A DNA stretch of 64,000 nucleotides from Megascapheus bottae (Eukaryota > Chordata > Mammalia > Rodentia > Geomyidae), in NCBI GenBank assembly GCA_024803745.1, contig JANJXV010000016.1:43964025-44028024 (forward strand), read 5' to 3'. The notes beneath the pieces were generated by a model. It searched no databases, was not told where the DNA came from, and saw only the letters and a list, made by a program, of their open reading frames with translations. Within the stretch, counting starts at the first letter, position 1, and each line of letters opens with the position of its first letter. Positions 54,817-63,334 of this stretch are shown here, piece after piece. The translations under genes and the position numbers were made by a program.

Positions 54817-54952
54817 TTTTTAAATTTTTTTTATTGTAATTAGTAAAAGGGTCACATGATATTTGCCAGATAGAAGGTGCATTAATTCACATACATTGAT
54901 ACCCTTTCCCATGTCTTGGTACCCATTTCCCTCCCCCCCCCCACACCCCCTA
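54817..54952 (-). mobile_element. Very short, apparently young LINE-1 3' end insertion
   Basis: In minus-strand sense: G-rich tract GGGGTGTGGGGGGGGGGAGG, then AAATGGGTACCAAGACATGG, GAAAGGGTATCAATGTATGT, TGCACCTTCTATCTGGCAAA, ATCATGTGACCCTTTTACTA, then an A-rich tail. The order matches the L1 3' ends at 1-120 and 38900-39150. Only about 135 bases of L1 are present. Both sides carry an identical 18-base duplication ending in TTTTT, and the right copy continues AAGTGC, so the empty site read CTTTTT/AAGTGC, the L1 endonuclease target TTTT/AA. Perfect duplications imply recent insertion. Confidence 0.9.
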
Positions 54953-54970
54953 GAAAAGGAAAGTCTTTTT
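54953..54970. repeat. L1 target-site duplication, right copy
   Basis: GAAAAGGAAAGTCTTTTT, identical over 18 bases to 54799-54816, followed by AAGTGC. Confidence 0.9.
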
Positions 54971-55284
54971 AAGTGCTATTATGCCCCAATCTCTTTCCTT
55001 TCCTGTTGACTTTTGCTTCATGAGAATGATCCTGTTCCCAAACCAGTATTTGCATTCATCCTCTTTTCCCCAAAGGCCTCTCTTTGTTATGTATTTGACT
55101 TCTCTTTGGAGAAGCCAGCATGTTTTCCCTAGCATTTATCCAGGGTTAAATCAACATCGATGAGCAGCCAAATACTCTTTGCAACCACCTCTGGAAATTT
55201 AGTTAATCTCTCATCACTTCTTTTACTTTCTCAAAGTCCTATACATTCTAAATTTTCTGTAATTTCTTTTTAAAAACAAATTTT
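54971..55284. other. Unique noncoding sequence
   Basis: AT-rich; no repeat or gene recognised. Confidence 0.5.
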
Positions 55285-55435
55285 GCTTCCAGAGGTGATG
55301 GCACATCATAGGAGAAAAATGAGTTTGAGTTCAGCCTGGGCAAAGTTAACAGAACCTTACCTCAAAACCACAATTAAAGAGCGAGGGGCATAACGAAAGG
55401 GGCAACACACGAGCGCCTGTGTTCAATATCCAGTG

Positions 55436-55437
<2 letters not shown>
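55285..55437 (+). mobile_element. Composite SINE (B1-like plus ID-like), old
   Basis: The B1-like part has AGGTGATGGCACATCATAGG, GAGTTTGAGTTCAGCCTGGG, 'caaagttaacagaaccttacctcaaaa' (compare gagttcgaggccagcctgggcaacatagtgagaccctgtctcaaa). The right part, GGGGCAACACACGAGCGCCT, GTGTTCAATATCCAGTGCC, echoes the ID 'gagcgcttgcctagcatgc...ggttcaatccccagcacc'. It ends in a CA array, the usual seed being the CCAGCACC-type SINE end. Confidence 0.75.

Positions 55438-55479
<42 letters not shown>
55438..55479. repeat. (AC)21 microsatellite at a SINE tail
   Basis: Pure AC array of 42 bases continuing directly from the SINE end CAGTGCC. Confidence 0.98.
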
Positions 55480-55481
<2 letters not shown>

Positions 55482-56106
55482 ATTTGTGTTGTCTTCGCAT
55501 TGTTTTATCTAAGGCTCCATCCATCAATGATGGAGTCACCAGTGACTCAATGGAAATGAATAAACCATCAAGTCACACAATGACAACTAAGTCGGACGTG
55601 ATCAGGTCATTAACGATGACTTGTGCTATCTTGAATCTGAGGACTGGATTAGCGAGAGCACAAATATAATCACTCTCTGCACATGCCTCTGTCCTAGGAG
55701 ACTCCACGTCCCCTCCCCCGCCAGACCCTCTGCCACCCTCCTTCTGCCTCCAATATGCTTTCCACCAGGAATGCTCACACACTTTCCAAGTGCCAGATTT
55801 TTCTGGACAATTTTTTCCTTCTCCATCTAATCAGATTTCTATTCACTTTCTTGCTCTTTTATGTTTTCATTCCTGTTCCCCCTTTAACCTCTGCAAGACA
55901 AAAAATCAAATACAAATCCTTTAATGTAGTAAAAAAGAGGCTGTATTTGTTCCATGTGGCTGACCTTTTTCAATCTGTCTGATACTTGATACTCAAATAA
56001 AAGAATAAATCTACTTAGCATTTGTTCAAAAAGTGCTGCTACTTTCCTCTGTGTCATGTCCATTTATAAACTAACCGAAGAGTTTATCTATTGAGACAAC
56101 GGTATA

Positions 56107-56107
<1 letters not shown>
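55480..56107. other. Unique noncoding sequence
   Basis: No repeat or gene recognised. Confidence 0.5.

Positions 56108-56155
<48 letters not shown>
56108..56155. repeat. (AC)24 microsatellite
   Basis: Pure AC array of 48 bases. No SINE is recognised beside it, unlike the array 630 bases upstream. Confidence 0.98.
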
Positions 56156-56158
<3 letters not shown>

Positions 56159-57274
56159 ATTCTTGCTTAATAATAATTTGCAGCCTACTTTATGAGTCTT
56201 CTGTCTTGGTGAGGGTTCTCTGCTCCTCTCCTCTCACTGACTGGCTGGTTCGAAAGCCCACAGGAATACCCTGTGCCAGTCATGTAGTGTAACATGGCAT
56301 AGGAGTACTTTCAAAACTAGTTTAACAAAACAGTTGCTGCATGCAGGTTTTAATCTTAAGTATGTGACATAATGACACCAAATTCTAAACTCCTGAAAGG
56401 CGCCCAACTCAACCAGCAGGACGTGGGGCTCCAGCGTCAGTCCTTCCTGGGCTGGCCCTGAGGTGAGCGGTGTGTGGCATTTGCCATGCTTGGCCTCCTG
56501 TCTTTCCTGGCAGGACGACGTGGGAGGAGAACGGAGGGCAGCATCCCGTCGCTCGCATTTTGTGCACAGGAAGGGCTCCAGCTGAACCGTGCGTCACCTC
56601 AAAGTTCGTCCCTTGTCCACAGAGTGGCGTTTTCCTTTCCTCCTGTGCAGTGTTCTCTCTGGACTCGTCTGCTGCCCCTGGGGTTTCCCTGGTGAGCATT
56701 TTACCCTCTGAGGAAGCGGAACCACTGGTCAGGTGTGAAGTCGGAGATGGTGTGGACACTGGCTCTACATTCTCCCCACACTTCCTTTTAAATTATTTTG
56801 TGAGACTCGTGTCCTGAAATGGTCAGTGCCACTGGTTTGGGTCTTCACTCTGGAAAGAGAATAAACTGCGTGCAGCCATTTCAGAATCAAAGCATCACGG
56901 AACAGAAACCCATCTGCCCAGAAAGGCCGCTTCCTCCCGTGGAGGAAAGGCAGCCCTGCGAGACCCTCCCTCCCCACACCTGCTCCCTCCCCACCTGGCA
57001 CACCTGGCCGTCAGGGCGAAGGGGGCCTGTGCACCTCTCCATCTGCACAGGCAGTCGGATGGATATGTGGAAAAGCACGTTGAGCTGGGTGCCTCCCCAC
57101 TTTACAGAAGGTAGGTTTGGCATTGTGCCAGCCTCTGGGGAGGCTCAACGTGGTCCGTGCACTCGTGGTCATCACTGGAGAAAGAATACAATTTCCCCCA
57201 AGTAAACATATCCACAATGAGAATTGTGATGCTGTAAATGAAGCAAGAAATTCTGCTGCCAGGGCTGGGAAGAG
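56156..57274. other. Unique noncoding sequence
   Basis: No repeat or gene recognised; GC-rich from about 56400. Overlapping frames of up to 128 codons on both strands have no recognisable domain. Confidence 0.5.
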
Positions 57275-57555
57275 CCGAGGCGCCCGGGGTGACACACAGT
57301 CAGCCGATCGTGTCAGCGCCACCGGCAGCGTTGAAAAGGTCAGCGATGGGCCGATTCAGCTACATGACGAGTGGGAGGACGACTGGTGCGGAGGCACGTG
57401 GAGACCGGGACAGGAGCTCGCTCCCAGGAACTCCAGCCACAGGAGAGGCTGCCAAGCCTGCCAGGCGCCCGAGAGACGCAGCAGACTTGACTCGGGCCTG
57501 CCATCCTGGTCTCTGAGAGGGAGCTGATGGAACAGGCCCCACCGAGCGACCGTAG
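57275..57555. promoter_or_regulatory. Small CpG-island-like patch
   Basis: Hand count: 23 CpG in about 280 bases, GC about 63% in the two lines counted, and observed/expected near 0.8. This meets the classical thresholds (over 200 bases, GC over 50%, ratio over 0.6), if barely in length. It is not in a recognised repeat. Upstream 57170-57250 is AT-richer and repeat-free (ACAATGAGAATTGTGATGCT). No TATA or initiator layout is convincing and no exon follows that I recognise, so an orphan CpG island (enhancer or unannotated promoter) is the best guess. The frames of 136 and 92 codons (plus) and 103 and 87 codons (minus) overlap. Confidence 0.5.
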
Positions 57556-57814
57556 CCCAGAGGGAGACAAGAGCCAGAGAAATCTGTCCCCAGAGACCAG
57601 CTTCTTAAGGGGACAACCGCCATGCCCCTTCAAACACCACAGACTTGCCAATCACCGGCTGGTGCTCGAATCGAGGGAAGCAGAGTGAGAACTACAGATA
57701 GGAGCAAGGCATGTCCCCGCTCTCCAGCCGCCTGTAGAGTGATGCAGAAAAGAACACACCATCCTAAGACTCATTCTGACATCCTGCCCTATGAAGCAAT
57801 GCAAACCAACTCTT
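57556..57814. other. Unique noncoding sequence
   Basis: No repeat or gene recognised. Confidence 0.5.
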
Positions 57815-57900
57815 TGTTTTGTGATAGTGGGATTGGAACTCGGGACCTCACACTAGGTAGGCAAGGCTCCATCACTGAGTCATCCATCCAGTCCCTTTTC
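57815..57900 (-). mobile_element. ID-like (tRNA-derived) SINE fragment
   Basis: The plus strand GGGATTGGAACTCGGGACCT, CACACTAGGTAGGCAAGGCT, CCATCACTGAGTCATCCATC is the reverse complement of a tRNA-Ala/ID-like segment (actcagtgatggagccttgcctacctagtgtgaggtcccgagttccaatccc) with A- and B-box-like parts. Confidence 0.7.
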
Positions 57901-57929
57901 ACACGGGCTCTTGCTTCCCACCTGGGCCC

Positions 57930-58230
57930 ATGTCTAGACCACAGTTCTTTATGCCCTAACTGAGAAGACAGGCATGTGTCACCGCCCAGCTCCTCCCACC
58001 AACAAAGTGTCACACGGTCTTGTTGCCGTGGCTGTCCTCAACCTGGGCATCCTACATGGTAATGTGACAGGCACATGACACTGGCCCTGCTGTTGACTGA
58101 GAAGGGGTCTCAGGTATAATGCCGGGCTGGCCTTGAATGATGAGCCTCCTGTTGTCGGCCTCCAGAGGCAGTAGGGTTATAGCTGTGAGCCTCTGGTACC
58201 CAGCTCAGCCTGTGCTTTTCGGTGACATGG
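57930..58230 (-). mobile_element. B1-like SINE pieces, two or three in a row
   Basis: The plus strand 58105-58205 reads GAAGGGGTCTCAGGTATAAT, GCCGGGCTGGCCTTGAATGA, GCCTCCAGAGGCAGTAGGGT, TATAGCTGTGAGCCTCTGGT, a clear reverse-complement B1. 57970-57995 (GACAGGCATGTGTCACCGCC, CAGCTCC) is the end of another, and 58015-58085 (GGTCTTGTTGCCGTGGCTGT, CCTCAACCTGGGCATCC, TGACAGGCACATGACACTGG) looks like a third, more diverged. Together with 57815-57900 they form a minus-strand SINE cluster, perhaps an old composite. Confidence 0.65.
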
Positions 58231-58959
58231 ACAGCTCTTTTGTGAACACATGTCATGCATTTCTTTATAGTGACAGCCTGCTCAATTTGCCTGCAATGCC
58301 AGAGAGCTACAGGGCACTTAGAAGATTCTAGGGGCCCATTCCTGCTGGAGGAAAGGCAGGGTGTGAAGCAGCTGCTGGCCAAGTCTTCTGAGGGCACACT
58401 GCAGGGCCTCACCCTTCCTCTGAGAATTCTGACACGGTGAATGATACAGACGTAAGACACAAAGTCAGCGACGGAGCTGAGGCTTCTCACTACCGAGAAG
58501 CATGGCGACGGACGGCGATTTCTCAGCCAGGCCTGTGGACAGACCAGGCTCCCTTCCTCATTCAGGGCTGTGCCACGTTCATCAGAACCAGGCCTCCTTG
58601 CCTAACACCACAGTCTGCAGACATTTATCCTTCCCAACCCCCCACGTTGCCAGCCCAGCACGCGGGCACGCTGGGGGAGGGGCTCGCACACCCACTTTGT
58701 CAGAAATGGATGGACCACTTGGCACTTTCATCAGCAAACAGCCATTTGGCGGAGTCCATGCAGACACTCTTGAACCTAAGGGTTTATTTATTTTACCATC
58801 CGTATTAAGTAAACATTATAAAGAGCTTTTAACAGAAAACAAATAACATGGAGGACAAGGGAGTGGAAAGAATCTGTTTATCATCTGGCCAGGTTCAACA
58901 AGCATTGCATCATGATCCAGTAGCCCCTAATAAGGACAGCTAGGGAACAATAAATACAT
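58231..58959. other. Unique noncoding sequence
   Basis: No repeat or gene recognised; frames of 114-126 codons overlap and have no recognisable domain. Confidence 0.5.
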
Positions 58960-59230
58960 ATACCATTACACTTAATTAACTTAGATAGAAATCGTCCCAT
59001 TTCCTGATTGTTTGTTAGCTCGAGCCCACTGATGGGCTATGGTGATTTGTGCACGTGTGTGTTTGTGACAACCATGAACAGATAGTGTAGATATTAATGG
59101 TAAAATGCGTGCACTTTATTATGTGCAAAAGGGGCCATAAACTACCATTCTGACACAGCCTCGCATTCATTCCCATGCAGAACGGGGCATCATTAAGAAT
59201 GATACCGCGGCGTAGATGCAGCCTGTATGT
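58960..59230. promoter_or_regulatory. Candidate conserved noncoding element
   Basis: Repeat-free AT-rich block with ACCATTACACTTAATTAACT, AGAAATCGTCCCATTTCC, GATATTAATGGTAAAATGCG, an inverted repeat TGCAC-TTTATTAT-GTGCA (59110-59127), GGGGCCATAAACTACC and AATGATACCGCGGCGTAGAT. TTTATTATG and CCATAAA resemble posterior HOX/CDX sites. CpGs are retained. This is among the most enhancer-like segments here by texture. Confidence 0.35.
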
Positions 59231-59799
59231 ATTTAGGAATCTTTATAAATGTAGAATTCATCGGGTATATAGTGATCTGAATAAAAAATTACTAGATGTA
59301 GCCAAGAGGAAAGCATAAACGAGGAAATAGGAGAGCAACCGTATAATTTACTGTGTTCCATACTTTCAAATAAACTGATGTTAAAGCTATCATAGCGCTG
59401 ATGAGAATCGACTGGCAAAGTATCTGATGTATGATTTGCGAAGGATACCCTCATTATCCTATGTTCAAATGACTACTGAGGGCCTCGTGTCTGCACGAGA
59501 AGGAAAGACATTTAAAATTTAAAATCCCAGCAAACCAAAAACCTATGTGGTATTCTGAATACATAATTTCTATCCTATTGGGCTTTTCTGTGCATTATAA
59601 TACCAATGAACAGTGATATTAAAAGGCTTTTGTTTTATTTGTTTTCAGAAATGTAGCCTTGGTTCTTTTAATACTGTAAGTAATTGGATTGTTTGGGGAT
59701 GTATTACACTACACAGAAATAATTTACCAAGTTCAGAGCCAAAGCTACTTCTGGAGGTCACATTTGTTAATTATTGTAAGTCCCAGGTTGCTTTAGATA
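59231..59799. other. Unique AT-rich noncoding sequence
   Basis: No repeat or gene recognised. Confidence 0.5.
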
Positions 59800-60270
59800 G
59801 TTAAGATTATTTTTTAGAAATGCGATGAAGAAAATTTGACTTGCACGGAAATCAAAACTACCACCCATAATAAATGGCTGTAAGGATTGTAAAATTATAA
59901 ACTTTAGCAAAATGCATGGCTGGGCTTTTCAACAAACTTATATTTTAGTGAGGTTGTGATGGGTAGATTTTTTTTCTCTTTTTTTTTCCATCGAAAATGA
60001 CTACTTTGTGATTATAATGAGTTCTTTCGACAAAATTGCCCCATTCTTATGTTCTGGTCATGGGCAGTTATGAGATGTTTGAAGTGAGCGTGGCCTGGAT
60101 GGAGTCGACACCGTCACAAACAAGGGGTTGTGATATGTGCGTGTCGCTTCGAGCTGGTTTGTGGTGCTCTGGGTGAAGGAATCTGGCAGCTGGATTCCAG
60201 GCAGTTGATATTCCTCCTGTACGTGCTCGCTCGGATGGAATGTACGAAGGGAGGGCATAGGTGAACTGAG
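59800..60270. promoter_or_regulatory. Candidate conserved noncoding element
   Basis: Repeat-free block: AATGCGATGAAGAAAATTTG, CTTGCACGGAAATCAAAACT, CACCCATAATAAATGGCTGT, TTGTAAAATTATAAACTTTA, then CGAAAATGACTACTTTGTGA, TTATAATGAGTTCTTTCGAC. CpGs are retained in AT-rich sequence. About 470 bases without a recognised insertion or array except short T-runs at 59969-59988. Inference only. Confidence 0.3.
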
Positions 60271-60879
60271 CTCCATCTCCTATGGAGGGTTCCCTTTTCT
60301 GACAGGGAAGTTACAGCCCCCATGTGTGTATGGTAGGTACATCTGGAAGAAAGAAATGCGGCCTCGGACCAGTCAAAAGGCTGGCTTTGGACTTAAAACC
60401 AGATTTCTCCGGGTTCTCTGTGTAACAAACACCCTCCACCACGGCGTTCTTACACACCCCTTGGGAAGATGAGGGCTCGGCCAGCAGGCATCGGGGAAAG
60501 GATGTGTGGTCACAGTGACACATGCTCCTAGCTCACCATCTTAGTCGCTGCCTCTGTTCAGAGAAAACACTTCCTGAGGGCCCAGAAGGAGAACAGGCCA
60601 CCGGGGGTGGACGGGCCAGGGAAGACCAGACAGCCAGCAGCTCTGCCACCCACAGCAGAACATAACTGCCCGCACTCATGAACTGGAGAGCCACAGGGCC
60701 GTTCACCCCTCAGGGTGGCCTCATCTGCGTCCACCCATCTCGGCCGCATCCTCGAACTCATGGTCCTGGGTCCTAACCCTGAGTGCCGGGCACCAGTGAA
60801 ATCACTACTATTTCCTGTTGGTACAGAGACACGATGAAGCTTCGAGGGAGGCCCTGGGTGGCGGGGTCGAAACTCATGT
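60271..60879. other. Unique noncoding sequence
   Basis: GC-richer; no repeat or gene recognised. Confidence 0.5.
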
Positions 60880-61030
60880 GCAGATAGATGATTAAACGAT
60901 ATGAATAAAGAGCCGAACCACCGTGAGCATTCAGAAGCAGGATTAGCAGGTTTGAAGAGGAGATAGGCCGATGGAGGTAATTTAACGACTACTTAAACTA
61001 CATTCGAAATGTCTACTTTCATCTCAGGGT
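60880..61030. promoter_or_regulatory. Candidate conserved noncoding element
   Basis: Repeat-free AT-rich block with AGATGATTAAACGATATGAA, TAAAGAGCCGAACCACCGTG, CAGGATTAGCAGG (a GGATTA bicoid/OTX-type core), GGAGGTAATTTAACGACTAC and ACATTCGAAATG. CpGs are kept in AT-rich context. Motif evidence only. Confidence 0.3.
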
Positions 61031-61869
61031 AATTTGTTGGATATTTGATATTTGAGGAAATCTCTTGGAGGAAATCTAAATAAATCACTATAAAGTAGGA
61101 TCAACAGGAATCAACAGAGATGTATTCACAGCCAGCTCAAGTGGATGTGTGCTTTTGAAATACCTTCAAGTTCATTGGGCACACAAGTTATTATTTTAAT
61201 ACATGTGTTGATTTGGGAAGGGCTATAAAAGCTTAGTAAATATATTTCCTCCATAGTCTAAATCATTCTAACTTTAAACATACACACATAACGGAAAGAC
61301 ACTAATTATGTATATTTGTGAATTAATTCTTCCAACTAATCAGGAAAGTCTTTAGTGAGTAATTTAATTTTCCACAGTAGATTTCATAAATCCTGTCTTT
61401 TCACTAGGATGTCACTGTGCCTTGCCTCTTCCCCTTGTATGAGATGGAGTGCAAACAGTGGTGTTGAACTGGTCGACCAGAGCTCTGTCCTTGATTTTGC
61501 ATGCTACAGCCTCATCTGTGTCTTAGGGACAGTTTTTCTGGTTTTCTTTCTGCTCTCATTTTCTTCTCTCCTCCTCTTTCTTTTGTCTCCTTTTTCTATC
61601 TTTCTTTTTGTAGACTAACTGAAGGATTCTAAGAATGAGCAGATTCCTGAGAGATAGTAAATCTAAAGGCACACATGGGAGTGGACGTGTTGTAAATGCA
61701 TTTAGGGTCTAGGATCTTCATCTCACTCTTCAGAGAGTCATAAAGTTACTCTTAAAGTCACATCTAATATATTTCACATGCATCATTCATTTACACAACG
61801 TTTGATTTATTATACACTCATGAATTAAGTCAAATACTTCATGCAGCAAATTCTGACATTTCCAAATCC
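61031..61869. other. Unique AT-rich noncoding sequence
   Basis: No repeat or gene recognised. A pyrimidine-rich run stands at 61550-61612. Small direct repeats (GGATCAACAGGAATCAACAG) lie at 61099-61118. Confidence 0.5.
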
Positions 61870-62005
61870 TCATGGAGAGTGAAGAGCTAATATTTTTGAG
61901 GGTTTACAAAATACCAGTCCAAGAAGAGACTGTTGTTAACATAATTCTTGCTTCAACTCCACCAGGCGCTTGTTTCACAGAGAAGGAAACTGAGGCTCCA
62001 AAATG
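61870..62005 (-). mobile_element. MIR SINE fragment
   Basis: Plus-strand 'agctaatatttttgagggtttacaaaataccagtcc', then AACATAATTCTTGCTTCAAC, 'tccaccaggcgcttgtttcacag', AGAAGGAAACTGAGGCTCCA follows the reverse-complement MIR order (tgagcacttactatgtgccaggca...ttaactcatttaatcctcacaac...attttacagatgaggaaactgaggc). Confidence 0.65.
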
Positions 62006-63106
62006 TTAGTGGGCTAATTCTTTACAATGTGCCAACTGCCCCAATAATTTGGGAAACTAAAGGTAAAGAAAAGTCAAGGATAAAAGTTGAGAACTTCCCA
62101 CAGAACTCAACTGAATATGATGATTCCACAGCTAAGAATTAAGGATTATATAAATATGCAAATCTTTAGAAAAATGAACACAGTCATACTTTTCCAATGA
62201 GGGCAGTGTTCTAGAGTGTTTGTGGATGAGTTGCACTTCACTGTTTTTCTTTCTTTACAATAAGATGAAAATCAATGAGTGCTCTTTGGGTTTTATGAGC
62301 TCTCATAAAGACAAGCGTGTGCATACACAAACGTTTATGCCTGCAGTTTGCATGCATCACGCATGCCATGGGCTCTCTCTTCGAACGGTAATGAGTAAGT
62401 CAGTTTACACTCTCAGCCTGAAGACTTCTGGTTTTCACAGGAAGCATTGTGCTTGCTTTCATGATGATCTGGGACATACAGTGACAGGAGTACATTTTTC
62501 TAATGGTCCCTCACACTGGGAGCCAAGGCCCAGAGGGGTGTAGAGTCCATACAAGGCCCCAGAAGTCTGCAGAAAGCTGTGGCTGTTGCCAGCCCTCCCA
62601 CCATGCTACCTTGTAAAATGGAATGGTGGCGTGGAGTGGGTCAGACAGTGTGATGGAAGTCTCAGGGCCTCAGCTGGTTCCCGTGCCCGCCAAACCAACA
62701 ACAACCTCAGTGTACTGCTCCACTCAAACGTTCAAGTCTCAAGTCTGATTGTGACCACTGGTTTCTGCCTCCACCTCGGCCCAGATGGTGGAGCCTGGAT
62801 GGTGGAGCCAGACGGTGGGCATGGACAGGGTACAGGGCCTCGCGCCTCTCTGTCGACGCTTTCTGTTATTTTTGATCTGCACCCTGGCCAGCATGGATCT
62901 TGACCCTCCTCCGTGTGTGCTTTTCACACACCCGGGAGATGGGTGTACAGCTTAGTAAAAACTCTTTGCCTGGCCTGGCCTTCAAATGCAGTTTCCTGAC
63001 CTCTGCCCCTCAGGAAGAACAGGATTGAGCTACTGTGCCTGACACAAAGGTTGACTTTTTTTCCCCTAAACTAAATGGTTATTTTCTAAATCAATCTTAG
63101 ATTTAT
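62006..63106. other. Unique noncoding sequence
   Basis: No repeat or gene recognised. GGTGGAGCC occurs twice (62786-62811), a tiny local duplication. Confidence 0.5.
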
Positions 63107-63122
63107 AGAAAGGCTGGGAGGA
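63107..63122. repeat. SINE target-site duplication, left copy
   Basis: AGAAAGGCTGGGAGGA against AGAAAGGCCTGGAGGA at 63319-63334; 14 of 16 positions match. It starts with A-rich sequence, as for L1-mediated insertions. Confidence 0.75.
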
Positions 63123-63318
63123 GGGGCCGGGAGTTTGGCCTAGTGGTAGAGTGCTTGCCTAGCATACACTAGGACCCGGGTTCGATTCCTCGGTACCACA
63201 TACATAGAAAAAAGCTGGAAGTGGTGCTGAGGCTCAAGTGGTAGAGCTCTAGCCTTGAGAAAGTCCAAGGACAGTGCTCAGGCCCTGAGCCCAACCCCAG
63301 GACTGGCAAAAAAAAAAA
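63123..63318 (+). mobile_element. Dimeric ID-type SINE, best-preserved copy
   Basis: Starts GGGGCCGGGAGTTTGGCCTA, GTGGTAGAGTGCTTGCCTAG, ACCCGGGTTCGATTCCTCGG (near-canonical B box GGTTCGATTCC), linker TACCACATACATAGAAAAAA, right half GGTGCTGAGGCTCAAGTGGT, AGAGCTCTAGCCTTGAGAAA, GACAGTGCTCAGGCCCTGAG, and an A12 tail. Flanked by a 16-base near-perfect duplication. The intact Pol III boxes and the duplication mark it as a relatively recent insertion and a good reference copy for the family. Confidence 0.97.
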
Positions 63319-63334
63319 AGAAAGGCCTGGAGGA
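63319..63334. repeat. SINE target-site duplication, right copy
   Basis: AGAAAGGCCTGGAGGA, pairs with 63107-63122. The first A and G also join the A-tail, so the exact edge is uncertain by one or two bases. Confidence 0.75.

Noticed and set aside
61099..61118. Small direct repeat GGATCAACAGGAATCAACAG.
   Set aside because: Two short units only; not informative.
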